Below, in pieces: positions 50,384-59,366 of a stretch of DNA of 64,000 nt. The stretch's first letter is position 1; each line of letters opens with the position of its first letter. The notes under the pieces are model-generated. The model did no database searches. It had not been told where the DNA came from and worked only from the letters and a program-made list of their open reading frames with translations. The translations under genes and the position numbers were made by a program. The stretch covers positions 1,258,001 to 1,322,000 of the forward strand of contig NZ_CP040244.1 in NCBI RefSeq assembly GCF_005517195.1, written 5' to 3'. This DNA is from Streptomyces vilmorinianum. GTDB taxonomy: Bacteria > Actinomycetota > Actinomycetes > Streptomycetales > Streptomycetaceae.

Positions 50384-50727
50384 CACCCCAGGAGGCTCGG
50401 CCGGCAGCGTGGGCTGAGCCTGCCGTCGGCGATCCGTATCTGTGGTGTGCGGCCCTCCGCGGGAGCACGCCGCACGACCTGGTCGCGATCTTCGCTTCTT
50501 CGCTCGCATCGCCGCGCCCCGTGCCGGTCGGGGCAGCTCACTGTCATCCACCCGGGGAACCCGGCGGCGGGGAAGCGAGGCAGCGGTCGGCCCCGAGACC
50601 GTCGGGACGTTTTCGGAAAATCCAGCCGCCAAGGGCCGCCCCTGACCGGATTCTGCCGGACACGTCTAGTCATCGGGAGCGCCTTTCCCGACCCGCTCGA
50701 GCCGTCCGAAAACCGCCTTTGACCAGC
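50384..50727. other. Gene-free region between ABC transporter and tRNA
   Basis: I see no coding gene, RNA or strong hairpin here other than the tRNA terminator that follows. ORFs across it are overlapping frames without recognisable domains. Confidence 0.5.
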
Positions 50728-50751
50728 AAAAGACCCTCCCGAAGGAGGGTC
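50728..50751 (-). terminator. Rho-independent terminator of tRNA-Arg
   Basis: On the minus strand GACCCTCC-TTCG-GGAGGGTC is followed by TTTT, 11 bases after the tRNA 3' end. The UUCG tetraloop and U-tract make it a textbook intrinsic terminator, rare in this genome type. Confidence 0.9.
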
Positions 50752-50761
50752 CGTGGTAAAG

Positions 50762-50834
50762 CGCCCCCGGCAGGACTCGAACCTGCGGCCAAGTGCTTAG
50801 AAGGCACCTGCTCTATCCACTGAGCTACGGGGGC
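50762..50834 (-). tRNA. tRNA-Arg (anticodon UCU)
   Basis: The 73-base sequence folds as a tRNA: acceptor GCCCCCG with CGGGGGC and discriminator G, D-arm GCTCAGTGGATAGAGC, anticodon stem GGTGC with GCACT around the loop CTTCTAA (anticodon TCT) and T-arm GCAGGTTCGAGTCCTGC. The CCA end is not encoded. It decodes the rare AGA/AGG codons. Confidence 0.97.
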
Positions 50835-51127
50835 CGGGTGGTGGCCTGGTGGCCGGGAGCCCCTGGTGGGTGGGGCGTGGCCTGTCGGGTCAAGGATAGG
50901 GCTCCGATCCCCTTGGCCCGGTTGCTTCACCTGCGTGGCACGTTGTGGAGGTTCGGTGAAGCGGAACGATAATCGCAGGCAGGTGCGATTCCCGCAGCGC
51001 TTTTCACGCCACTTGGCTCGGGTGTTGTGCACTCGTTATGCCTGAGGCCCGTGTCATCAGCTGTTCGGTCGGCGCGTAGGACCGCTATACGCTTCAAAAA
51101 GGCTCCAAAATTGGGCATTCTTCGCAT
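50835..51127. other. Promoter region between tRNA-Arg and dynA with two dyads
   Basis: GCTTCACC (50924-50931) with GGTGAAGC (50955-50962), and AATCGCA-GGCAGG-TGCGATT (50971-50990), are perfect inverted repeats. The last 60 bases before dynA are A/T-rich. Either dyad could be a developmental regulator site; no gene is seen. Confidence 0.5.
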
Positions 51128-52744
51128 GTGGTGACCTTGGACGAACGGCCTCAGCTGATCGACGCACTCTCCGCCCTGCGCGACTGTGTCGCCGCCGTGC
51201 GTCTACCCCTCCCCCTCCCAGGAGCTCCACGCGCCCGCCAGACCCGGGCCGAGCTCCTCGCCCAGCTCGACGACTATCTGGTACCACGGCTCAAGGACCC
51301 CGACGCCCCCCTCCTCGCCGTCGTCGGCGGCTCCACCGGAGCCGGCAAGTCCACCCTCGTCAACTCCCTTGTGGGGCGGCGCGTCAGCGAGGCGGGGGTG
51401 CTCAGGCCCACCACGCGTACCCCCGTGCTCGTCTGCCACCCCGACGACCACCACTGGTTCGCCGGCATGCGCGTCCTGCCCCAGCTCACCCGCGTCTGGC
51501 TGCCCCACCAGGACGACGACCACCCGCCCGAGGAGCCCCCGGAGGAGAACGCGCTGCGGGTCGAGACCTCCTCCGCCCTCGCCCAGGGGCTCGCCCTCCT
51601 CGACGCCCCCGACATCGATTCCCTCGTCGTCGAGAACCGGCTGCTCGCCGCCGAGTTGATCTGCGCCGCCGACATCTGGGTAATGGTCACGACCGCCTCG
51701 CGGTACGCCGACGCCATCCCCTGGCACCTGCTCCGTACCGCCAAGGAGTACGACGCCACGCTCGTCACCGTCCTCGACCGCGTCCCCCACCAGATCATCG
51801 GCGAGGTCTCCCGGCAGTACGAGGCCCTGCTCCACAAGGCGGGTCTCGGGGACGTGCCGCGGTTCACCATCCCCGAGCTGCCCGAGTCCGCCGGCGGCGG
51901 CAGCGGACTGCTGCCCGACACCGCCGTCGCCCCGCTGCGCGCCTGGCTCGCCCACCGCGCCCAGGACCCCGCCGCCCGCCAGCAGGCCGTCAGTCGTACC
52001 GCCACCGGCGTCATCGGCTCCCTCGACACCCGGATGCCCGAGCTCGCCGGGGCGGTCGCCGCCCAGTACGCGGCCGCCGTCCGGCTCGGGGCTGTCGTCG
52101 AGGCGGCGTACGAGGAAGAGGGCGAGCGCGTCCGGCAGGAGCTGCGCCGCGGCGCCGTCCTGGCCGGCGACGCCCGTACCCGCTGGCGCGGCTACCCCCG
52201 CGACAGCACCGCCGGCGAACTCCTCGACGCCCTCGTCGAGTCCCTCGCCGCCCTCCTCCAGTGCGCGGTCGCCGCCGCCGACGAACGCGTACGGGACTCC
52301 TGGCGCCGCGAACCCGCCGCGGCCGCCCTCGGCGCCCCGCAGGCCGCCCCCGACCGGGAGGCGAGCGAGCGGATCGAGATGACCGTACGGCGCTGGCGGC
52401 GCGTCCTCGAAGAGCTGGCCGAGGAAGAGCTCCGCAGCACGGAGCGACCGGGCAGCGCCCGCACCGCGGCGCCCGAGGCCGACACCGTCGCCGCCCTGCT
52501 CGCCGCCGCTCTCCTCGGCGGCCGCCGCACCCGCAGCGGTGGCGAACGGCTCGCCGAACTCCTCGGCGCCCAGGGCGCCCTGCGCCTGCGCGACAAGGGC
52601 GGCGAACTCGTCATGACGTACCTCGACCGCGCCCTGCACACCGAACGCGACCGGCGCCTGGCCCCCCTGGAAGCCCTCGACGTGACCCCCGAGCCGCAGG
52701 CGGAGCTGATCGCCGCGCTCTCCGTACTGCAGAAGGAGAAGTGA
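51128..52744 (+). CDS. dynA: Dynamin-like GTPase DynA
   Basis: This 538-residue soluble GTPase has the G1 loop [10 protein letters not shown] at residues 67-76, a G2/G3 region ([18 protein letters not shown]) and TVLDRVP in the G4 position, followed by a helical region and no membrane helix. It is followed after 6 bases by a second GTPase with two membrane helices and then by the short SSB. That order and topology match DynA/DynB, which stabilise FtsZ rings during sporulation septation in Streptomyces. The start is GTG 51128, with a second GTG in the next codon. Confidence 0.87.
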   Translation: MVTLDERPQLIDALSALRDCVAAVRLPLPLPGAPRARQTRAELLAQLDDYLVPRLKDPDAPLLAVVGGSTGAGKSTLVNSLVGRRVSEAGVLRPTTRTPVLVCHPDDHHWFAGMRVLPQLTRVWLPHQDDDHPPEEPPEENALRVETSSALAQGLALLDAPDIDSLVVENRLLAAELICAADIWVMVTTASRYADAIPWHLLRTAKEYDATLVTVLDRVPHQIIGEVSRQYEALLHKAGLGDVPRFTIPELPESAGGGSGLLPDTAVAPLRAWLAHRAQDPAARQQAVSRTATGVIGSLDTRMPELAGAVAAQYAAAVRLGAVVEAAYEEEGERVRQELRRGAVLAGDARTRWRGYPRDSTAGELLDALVESLAALLQCAVAAADERVRDSWRREPAAAALGAPQAAPDREASERIEMTVRRWRRVLEELAEEELRSTERPGSARTAAPEADTVAALLAAALLGGRRTRSGGERLAELLGAQGALRLRDKGGELVMTYLDRALHTERDRRLAPLEALDVTPEPQAELIAALSVLQKEK

Positions 52745-52750
52745 GGACCG

Positions 52751-54550
52751 GTGAGCAGCAGCACGGTGGACGAGCGCTGGGACGACCACTGGGACGACGG
52801 ACTGATCGCGCGCCGCGCGGCCGGGCCCATGCCCGAGAACCCGCATCCGGCCCCCGAGGGCGGGCAGACGGAGGAGGACAGCCTCCCGCCCCTGGGCGGC
52901 CGGTACGGTGGCTCTCTGCGCACCCGGCTCGACGCCCTCCACGAGCTCGTCGGCCTCTCCCGTACGCGACTCGAGAACGACACGCTCGCCGAGGCCGGAC
53001 GCGTACTCGACGAGGCCGCGGCCCGGCAGCGGCTCTCGGCCCGCCACACCGTCGTGGCCATCGCCGGCCCCACCGGCAGCGGCAAGTCGACGCTCTTCAA
53101 CGCCCTCGCCGGCGTCCCCGTCTCCGAGACGGGACTGCGCCGCCCCACCACCGCCGCGCCCATCGCGCTCAGCTGGTCCGAGGGCTCCGCGGGGCTCCTG
53201 GACCGGCTCGCCGTCCCCGGCCGGCTCCGGCGCCGCCCGCTCGCCGGCGGCGCCGCCGACGAGGACCTGCAGGGGCTCGTCCTGATCGACCTGCCCGACC
53301 ACGACTCGGCCGTCACCACCCACCGCGACCAGGTCGACCGGGTCCTCGGCCTTGTCGACGCCGTGATCTGGGTCGTGGACCCCGAGAAGTACGCCGACGC
53401 CGTGCTCCACGAGCGCTATCTGCGCCCGCTCGCCGGCCATGCCGAGGTCACCTTCGTCGTCCTCAACCAGATCGACCGGCTGGGCGTCGAGGCCGCCGAC
53501 CTCGTCCTGGACGACCTGCGCCGCCTCCTCGACGAGGACGGCATGGCTCTCGGCGAACACGGGGAGCCCGGCGCCACCGTCCTCGCTCTCTCCGCGCTCA
53601 CCGGGGACGGCGTGGGCGAACTGCGCGAACTCCTCGGCCGGTTCGTCCAGGAGCGGACCGCGCCCGCGCTCCGGCTCTCGGCCGACGTCGACGCGGCGGC
53701 GGCCCGGCTCCGCCCGGTGTACGTCGCCGACGGCCAGACCGGTCTGGGGGAGCGGGCACGGGAGGACTTCGCGGCCCGGCTCGCGGTCGCGGTCGGCGCC
53801 GTCGCGGCCGGCGAGGCCGCCGAACGCGTCTGGCGCCGGGGCGCCATCCGCGCCTGCGGCACCCCCTGGCTGCGGCTCTACCGCTGGTACGAGCGGATCC
53901 GCGCGTACGGCTCGACGGACCCGCGTCTCCAGGCGCCGGTGGAGGACGAACTGACGGCGCGCCAGCGCGTGGAACAGGCGGTACGGATCGTCGCCGACGA
54001 GGCCTCGCGGGGACTTCCGGCGCCCTGGGCGCAGGCGGTGCGCGAGGCGGCGGTACGGGGGGCGGACGGGCTCCCCGAGGCGCTCGACGAGCTCACGGTG
54101 ACCCTCGGGGACCCGGCCGCCCGCCCGCCGCGGCCCGCCTGGTGGCCGGCCGCCGTCCTGGCACAGGCCCTGATGACGCTCCTGCAGATCTTCGGCGCGC
54201 TGTGGCTGGTCGGCCAGATCGTCGGCGTGGTGCCGCCCGGGCTGCTGCCGCCCGTCCTCATCATGCTCGCCGGCATCGTCGGCGGACCGCTGGTGGAGTG
54301 GGCGTGCGCGGGCGCCGTCAAGGGCCCGGCGCGGCGGTACGGGCAGGAGGCCGAACGGAAGCTGCGGGAGGCGGCGGCCGGCTGCGGGCGGGCGCGGGTC
54401 CTGGACCCGATCTCGGCGGAGTTGATGCGCTACCGGGAGGTGCGCGACCAGTACGTGACGGTGTCGGGGACCCGGTCGGGCGCGCGGGTCACGCGGCTGG
54501 GCGGGGCGATGCGGTGGGGCGGTACGAGGGCGGGTGCGCGGATGCGGTGA
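52751..54550 (+). CDS. dynB: Dynamin-like membrane GTPase DynB
   Basis: This 599-residue GTPase has the G1 loop GPTGSGKST (residues 106-114), a conserved Thr in RRPTTAAPI, the G3 motif DLPDHDS and the G4 motif NQIDRLG. Two membrane helices lie at about 465-490 and 497-518, the feature that distinguishes DynB from DynA. It would anchor the DynA/DynB complex at the division site. GTG 52751 lies 6 bases after dynA, so the two are co-transcribed. Confidence 0.88.
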   Translation: MSSSTVDERWDDHWDDGLIARRAAGPMPENPHPAPEGGQTEEDSLPPLGGRYGGSLRTRLDALHELVGLSRTRLENDTLAEAGRVLDEAAARQRLSARHTVVAIAGPTGSGKSTLFNALAGVPVSETGLRRPTTAAPIALSWSEGSAGLLDRLAVPGRLRRRPLAGGAADEDLQGLVLIDLPDHDSAVTTHRDQVDRVLGLVDAVIWVVDPEKYADAVLHERYLRPLAGHAEVTFVVLNQIDRLGVEAADLVLDDLRRLLDEDGMALGEHGEPGATVLALSALTGDGVGELRELLGRFVQERTAPALRLSADVDAAAARLRPVYVADGQTGLGERAREDFAARLAVAVGAVAAGEAAERVWRRGAIRACGTPWLRLYRWYERIRAYGSTDPRLQAPVEDELTARQRVEQAVRIVADEASRGLPAPWAQAVREAAVRGADGLPEALDELTVTLGDPAARPPRPAWWPAAVLAQALMTLLQIFGALWLVGQIVGVVPPGLLPPVLIMLAGIVGGPLVEWACAGAVKGPARRYGQEAERKLREAAAGCGRARVLDPISAELMRYREVRDQYVTVSGTRSGARVTRLGGAMRWGGTRAGARMR

Positions 54551-54677
54551 GGGTCTCCTTTCACTCCCGCGGGTGACGGTCTTTTCCCCAGGGCGTCGTC
54601 CCTCCACAGGCTGCGGCGGGCTGCCTCCGATCGGTCCAGCATGGAACCGGCCGAAGGGTTCGGGAAAGGGGAGGGAC

Positions 54678-55148
54678 ATGAACGACACGATGGTGACGCT
54701 CGTCGGGAACGTGGCGACGAGCGTCGAGTACCGGGACACGGCGACGGGCGGGGTGGCCCGGTTCCGGTTCGCGGTGACCGCGCGCCGCTGGGACCGGGAG
54801 CGGGGCACCTGGTCCGACGGACACACCAGCTTCTACACGGTGTTCGCCTGGCGGGCGCTCGGCGCCAACCTCGCCGCCTCGGTCTCCGTGGGCGAACCGC
54901 TGGTGGTGCACGGCCGGTTGAGGGTACGGGAGGAGGAGCCGGAGGAGGGCAGGCCGGACGCCCGGCGGCGGACGTTCGTGGACATCGACGCGCTGGCGGT
55001 GGGCCACGATCTGACGCGCGGCACGGCGGCGTTCCGGCGGGTGGTGAAGGGGGGACCAGGTCTGACGGAACGGCAGGGGAACGGGGGCGGCGAGCGGGAC
55101 CCGTGGGAGGGGGCGGAGGAGCCGAAGGTCCTGGAACCCGTGGCCTGA
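54678..55148 (+). CDS. ssbB: Single-stranded DNA-binding protein SsbB
   Basis: This 156-residue OB-fold protein begins NDTMVTLVGNVAT and has ARFRFAVTAR and SFYTVFAWRALGAN of the SSB core, but its C-terminus lacks the acidic DDDIPF tip of SsbA. It is the short paralogue used in chromosome segregation during sporulation in streptomycetes, and its place beside dynAB supports a developmental role. ATG 54678 follows AGGGGAGGG. Confidence 0.92.
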   Translation: MNDTMVTLVGNVATSVEYRDTATGGVARFRFAVTARRWDRERGTWSDGHTSFYTVFAWRALGANLAASVSVGEPLVVHGRLRVREEEPEEGRPDARRRTFVDIDALAVGHDLTRGTAAFRRVVKGGPGLTERQGNGGGERDPWEGAEEPKVLEPVA

Positions 55149-55211
55149 CCGGGAGTTGTGGGGATTTGTCGACACCGTGACCAGCGCATTCCTGCCGCGC
55201 GGGCCCCGCAC

Positions 55212-55238
55212 ATAACGATTCCGATTCGGAATGGTTAT
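55212..55238. promoter_or_regulatory. 27-bp near-perfect palindrome between ssbB and the surface protein gene
   Basis: ATAAC and ATTCCGA on the left mirror TCGGAAT and GTTAT on the right about a central T, with only the two intervening bases unpaired (G opposite G). The A/T-rich ends resemble Fur/Zur-type metalloregulator boxes, but the core does not match a consensus I can name. It is 184 bases before the surface-protein start. Confidence 0.6.
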
Positions 55239-55302
55239 CAGACCGTACGAACGGGCACCCGGCTCTTCCCCATCCATAGGATTCCCGGGTACTCATACGG
55301 GA

Positions 55303-55352
55303 CTTGAGTCAGCGCTTGAGTCGACTACTTGAGTCAACTGGGTCTGTGAGTC
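55303..55352 (+). repeat. CTTGAGTC iterons before the surface protein gene
   Basis: CTTGAGTC occurs at 55303, 55315 and 55328, with a degenerate TGTGAGTC at 55345, spaced 12-17 bases. The third is part of the palindrome TTGAGTCAA. The array is 70-120 bases upstream of the ATG. Confidence 0.75.
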
Positions 55353-55421
55353 TGCTGGCGATGCGCTCCCCCCACGTGTCTCGACCAATGACACGGAGCA
55401 GCTCGCCCGGAGGGGAAATTC

Positions 55422-56816
55422 ATGTTTTCTGTTCGGAGGCGCGGCGTTGCCCGCCTTGCCGCCGCGACCATGGTCTCCGGCCTTGTCGCTGCGGGCGCGA
55501 TAGCCGTCGCGGGACCGGCGGCGGCCGACGAGGGTCTGCAGGGGACGGGCGGCGCGACTGCCACGCTCGGTGACCTGAAGATCTTCGACAAGGTGAAGAT
55601 CGGCGACCGGAATGTCTCCGCTGGTCTCTTCGAGATGACGGTCAAGCCCGGCGGGTCGATCCAGACGTACTGCATCGACCTGCACACGGCCGCGCTGAAG
55701 GACGAGGAGTACAAGGAGGTCGGCTGGGAGCAGTCCTCCCTGCACGACAACCAGGACGCCGGCAAGATCCGCTGGATCCTGCAGAACTCCTACCCGCAGG
55801 TGAACGACCTCGACGCCCTGGCCAAGAAGGTCGGCGCCACGAACCTCACCGAGAAGACCGCCGCGGCCGCCACGCAGGCCGCCATCTGGCACTTCTCCGA
55901 CGACGTCGAGGCCACGCCGGTCGACGACGACGCCAAGAAGCTGACCGAGTACCTGGAGAAGAACGCGCAGAACCTGGAGGAGCCCAAGGCCTCCCTCAGC
56001 CTCGCTCCCTCCTCCGTCGCCGGCAAGGCCGGTGAGCGCCTCGGCCCGATCACGGTGAACACCAACGCCGCGACGGCCACGGTCTCCCTCGCCCCCGGCT
56101 CCCCGGCCGGCGTGAAGATCGTGGACAAGGACGGCAAGGTCGTCACCACGGCCGCCAACGGCGACCAGGTCTTCTTCGACGTCCCGGCCGGCACGGCCGA
56201 CGGCTCCGCCGAGCTGAACGTGAAGGCCGACACGACGGTCCCGATCGGCCGCGCGTTCGTCTCCACCAAGGTCAAGAGCCAGACCCTGATCCTGGCCGGC
56301 ACCAGCACCTCGACGGTCGAGGCCAAGGCCTCCGCGACCTGGGCGACGAAGGGCGCGATCCCGGCCGTCTCGGCCGAGAAGAACTGCGCCAAGGGCGGCC
56401 TGGACATCACCGCCTCCAACGAGGGCGACCAGGACTTCACCTTCGAGCTGAAGGGCATGAAGTACACGATCGCCGCCGGTGAGTCCAAGACCGTGACGGT
56501 CCCGCTCGCCGAGGACCAGGCGTACGACTTCACCATTACCGGCCCGAACGGCTTCGAGAAGACCTTCAAGGGCGTCCTCGACTGCAAGACGGCCACCCCG
56601 GCCCCGTCCACCACCCCGTCCACCGAGCCCTCCCCGGCCACGGCCGGCGGCTCCACCACGGGCGGCTCCACCGGCTCCACCACGGGCGGCGGCGACCTCG
56701 CCGAGACCGGCAGCTCCAACGCCACCCCGATGATCGCCGGCATCGCCGCGGCCCTCGTGCTCCTCGGCGGCGGCGCGGTGTTCTTCCTCCGCAAGAAGAA
56801 GACCACCGGCCAGTAA
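55422..56816 (+). CDS. Thioester-domain surface protein with class E sortase signal
   Basis: This 464-residue secreted protein has a signal peptide ending near AAADE (residue 37), then a Cys-Gln thioester domain: Cys84 in TYCID and Gln152 in ATQAAIW can form an internal thioester that bonds covalently to host or neighbour surfaces. Repeated Ig-like beta domains follow (about 165-390). The C-terminus carries a Thr/Pro/Ser/Gly spacer, the sorting motif LAETG at 426-430, a membrane helix and a basic tail (FFLRKKK), as in class E sortase substrates of actinobacteria. It is likely attached to the cell wall of aerial or substrate hyphae. Confidence 0.88.
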   Translation: MFSVRRRGVARLAAATMVSGLVAAGAIAVAGPAAADEGLQGTGGATATLGDLKIFDKVKIGDRNVSAGLFEMTVKPGGSIQTYCIDLHTAALKDEEYKEVGWEQSSLHDNQDAGKIRWILQNSYPQVNDLDALAKKVGATNLTEKTAAAATQAAIWHFSDDVEATPVDDDAKKLTEYLEKNAQNLEEPKASLSLAPSSVAGKAGERLGPITVNTNAATATVSLAPGSPAGVKIVDKDGKVVTTAANGDQVFFDVPAGTADGSAELNVKADTTVPIGRAFVSTKVKSQTLILAGTSTSTVEAKASATWATKGAIPAVSAEKNCAKGGLDITASNEGDQDFTFELKGMKYTIAAGESKTVTVPLAEDQAYDFTITGPNGFEKTFKGVLDCKTATPAPSTTPSTEPSPATAGGSTTGGSTGSTTGGGDLAETGSSNATPMIAGIAAALVLLGGGAVFFLRKKKTTGQ

Positions 56817-56835
56817 CACCGAGCAACACCCTCAC

Positions 56836-56874
56836 CGACGGCCCCGCCGCGCCCACCGCGCGGCGGGGCCGTCG
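56836..56874 (+). terminator. Terminator of the surface protein gene
   Basis: CGACGGCCCCGCCGCG and CGCGGCGGGGCCGTCG are perfect 16-bp arms with a 7-base loop, 20 bases after the stop. Confidence 0.9.
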
Positions 56875-56947
56875 CACGTGCCGATCGCCTCGACGGCCGG
56901 AGCGAAGGCCGAAACACACTGGCGCGCCCGGCCCCTCGCGGACGATC

Positions 56948-57517
56948 ATGAAGCGCATGAGCGATCAACCCGCACGATGGAGCCAGGCCACCGTCTACCC
57001 CGACATGTGGGCCGACCCGAACGACGACCCCCGCAACAGCGAAGGTGCCAGTCCGGAAGGCGAGCGGGCGACGCTGCAGGACTTCCTGTCCGGCTACCGC
57101 ATGACCCTGCGGATGAAGTGCGAGGGCCTGGACGCGGAGCAGCTGGCCCGTCGGTCGGTTCCGCCGTCGACGATGTCGCTGCTCGGCCTGATCCGGCACC
57201 TCGCCGAGGTGGAACGGGACTGGCGCAACTGGATCAGCGACGGCGATCCGCTGCCGACGCTGTACGGCGAGGACGACGGTGACTTCGACGGAGCGATCGC
57301 CGATCGGGCCGAGGTCGACGCCGCGTACGCCGACCTGGAGCGCGAGCAGGCCGCGGCCGACGCCGCGCTGGCCGCGTACCCCGATCTGAGCGAGCGCCTG
57401 GCGAAGGACGGGATCGCGGTTCGGGAGCTGATGGTGCACAGGATCGAGGAGTACGCCCGCCACTGCGGGCACGCCGACCTGTTGCGCGAGCGCGTCGACG
57501 GAAGGGTCGGCCAGTGA
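56948..57517 (+). CDS. DinB-fold (DUF664) protein
   Basis: This 189-residue protein has the four-helix DinB/DUF664 fold with metal-ligand histidines in MSLLGLIRHLAEVERDWRNW (His at about residue 83) and the pair near HRIEEYARHCGHADLLRE. Members of the group bind Zn or Ni and some use mycothiol. ATG 56948 and 56957 are both possible; neither has a strong ribosome site. It is a single gene with its own terminator. Confidence 0.88.
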   Translation: MKRMSDQPARWSQATVYPDMWADPNDDPRNSEGASPEGERATLQDFLSGYRMTLRMKCEGLDAEQLARRSVPPSTMSLLGLIRHLAEVERDWRNWISDGDPLPTLYGEDDGDFDGAIADRAEVDAAYADLEREQAAADAALAAYPDLSERLAKDGIAVRELMVHRIEEYARHCGHADLLRERVDGRVGQ

Positions 57518-57530
57518 CGACGGCCGACGA

Positions 57531-57556
57531 GTTCGGGGCCGCCCGGGGCCCCGAAC
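57531..57556 (+). terminator. Terminator of the DinB gene
   Basis: GTTCGGGGCC and GGCCCCGAAC are perfect 10-bp arms around GCCCGG, 13 bases after the stop. Confidence 0.85.
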
Positions 57557-57699
57557 ACCGGCAGTGACAACTCGGCTACCGAGACGCTCCCGGAACCCCG
57601 CAGGTCAGGGGCCCCGCCAGGTACTGGTTTCCGCCTGGGGGTGGCGGTCAGGCAAGATGGGGTGTATCTGCCCACTCACTCTTTGCCGGACGGTTTCTC

Positions 57700-59364
57700 T
57701 TGGCTGAGTACATCTACACGATGCGCAAGACGCGCAAGGCGCACGGCGACAAGGTCATCCTCGATGACGTGACGCTGAGCTTCCTGCCCGGTGCGAAGAT
57801 CGGTGTGGTCGGCCCGAACGGTGCCGGTAAGTCCACCGTCCTCAAGATCATGGCCGGGCTCGAGCAGCCCTCCAACGGTGACGCCTTCCTGTCGCCGGGC
57901 TACACCGTCGGCATGCTCCTCCAGGAGCCGCCGCTCGACGAGTCCAAGACCGTGCTGCAGAACGTGCAGGACGGCGCCGCCGAGATCATGGGGAAGCTGC
58001 ACCGCTTCAACGAGGTCGCCGAGCTCATGGCGACCGACTACTCGGACGCGCTCATGGAGGAGATGGGCAAGCTCCAGGAGGACCTCGACCACGCCAACGC
58101 GTGGGACCTGGACGCGCAGCTGGAGCAGGCCATGGACGCGCTGGGCTGCCCGCCCGGTGACTGGCCCGTCACCAACCTCTCCGGTGGTGAGAAGCGCCGC
58201 GTCGCGCTCTGCAAGCTCCTCCTCGAGGCCCCCGACCTGCTGCTTCTCGACGAGCCCACCAACCACCTGGACGCCGAGTCCGTGCAGTGGCTGGAGCAGC
58301 ACCTCGCCAAGTACCCCGGCACCGTCGTCGCCGTCACCCACGACCGGTACTTCCTCGACAACGTCGCCGAGTGGATCCTCGAGCTCGACCGCGGTCGCGC
58401 CCACCCCTACGAGGGCAACTACTCCACCTACCTCGACACCAAGGCGACCCGCCTCAAGGTCGAGGGCCAGAAGGACGCCAAGCGTGCGAAGCGTCTGAAG
58501 GAGGAGCTCGAGTGGGTGCGGTCGAACGCCAAGGGGCGCCAGGCCAAGTCCAAGGCCCGTCTCGCTCGCTACGAGGAGATGGCCGCCGAGGCCGACAAGA
58601 TGCGGAAGCTGGACTTCGAGGAGATCCAGATCCCGCCGGGCCCGCGTCTGGGCTCCATCGTCGTCGAGGTCAACAACCTCTCCAAGGCCTTCGGCGAGAA
58701 GGTCCTCATCGACGACCTCTCCTTCACGCTGCCGCGGAACGGAATCGTCGGAGTCATCGGGCCCAACGGCGCCGGCAAGACCACGCTCTTCAAGATGATC
58801 CAGGGCCTCGAGACCCCGGACTCCGGCGACATCAAGGTCGGCGAGACCGTCAAGATCTCGTACGTCGACCAGAGCCGCGCCAACATCGACCCCAAGAAGA
58901 CGCTGTGGGCCGTCGTCTCCGACGAGCTGGACTACATCAACGTGGGGCACGTCGAAATGCCTTCGCGTGCGTACGTCTCCGCGTTCGGGTTCAAGGGTCC
59001 CGATCAGCAGAAGCCGGCCGGCGTGCTCTCCGGTGGTGAGCGCAACCGCCTCAACCTCGCGCTCACCCTCAAGCAGGGCGGCAACCTGCTGCTCCTCGAC
59101 GAGCCGACCAACGACCTCGACGTCGAGACCCTGTCCTCGCTCGAGAACGCGCTCCTCGAGTTCCCGGGTGCGGCCGTGGTCGTCTCCCACGACCGCTGGT
59201 TCCTCGACCGGGTCGCCACGCACATCCTGGCGTACGAGGGCGACTCGAAGTGGTTCTGGTTCGAGGGCAACTTCGAGTCCTACGAGAAGAACAAGATCGA
59301 GCGCCTCGGCCCGGACGCGGCCCGTCCGCACCGCGCCACGTACAAGAAGCTGACCCGAGGCTGA
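57700..59364 (+). CDS. ettA: Energy-dependent translational throttle protein EttA (ABC-F)
   Basis: This 554-residue ABC-F protein has two ATPase domains (first Walker A GPNGAGKST at 38-46; second GPNGAGKTT near 353-361), each with LSGGE signatures and LLLLDEPTN Walker B, plus the arm insertion (about 85-140) that contacts ribosomal protein bL1 and the P-tRNA interaction linker (KAKRLKEELEWVRSN region). It gates the first peptide bond according to ATP level. The start is TTG 57700; no ATG lies near the conserved N-terminus MAEYIYT. Two small genes follow. Confidence 0.95.
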   Translation: MAEYIYTMRKTRKAHGDKVILDDVTLSFLPGAKIGVVGPNGAGKSTVLKIMAGLEQPSNGDAFLSPGYTVGMLLQEPPLDESKTVLQNVQDGAAEIMGKLHRFNEVAELMATDYSDALMEEMGKLQEDLDHANAWDLDAQLEQAMDALGCPPGDWPVTNLSGGEKRRVALCKLLLEAPDLLLLDEPTNHLDAESVQWLEQHLAKYPGTVVAVTHDRYFLDNVAEWILELDRGRAHPYEGNYSTYLDTKATRLKVEGQKDAKRAKRLKEELEWVRSNAKGRQAKSKARLARYEEMAAEADKMRKLDFEEIQIPPGPRLGSIVVEVNNLSKAFGEKVLIDDLSFTLPRNGIVGVIGPNGAGKTTLFKMIQGLETPDSGDIKVGETVKISYVDQSRANIDPKKTLWAVVSDELDYINVGHVEMPSRAYVSAFGFKGPDQQKPAGVLSGGERNRLNLALTLKQGGNLLLLDEPTNDLDVETLSSLENALLEFPGAAVVVSHDRWFLDRVATHILAYEGDSKWFWFEGNFESYEKNKIERLGPDAARPHRATYKKLTRG

Positions 59365-59366
59365 GC

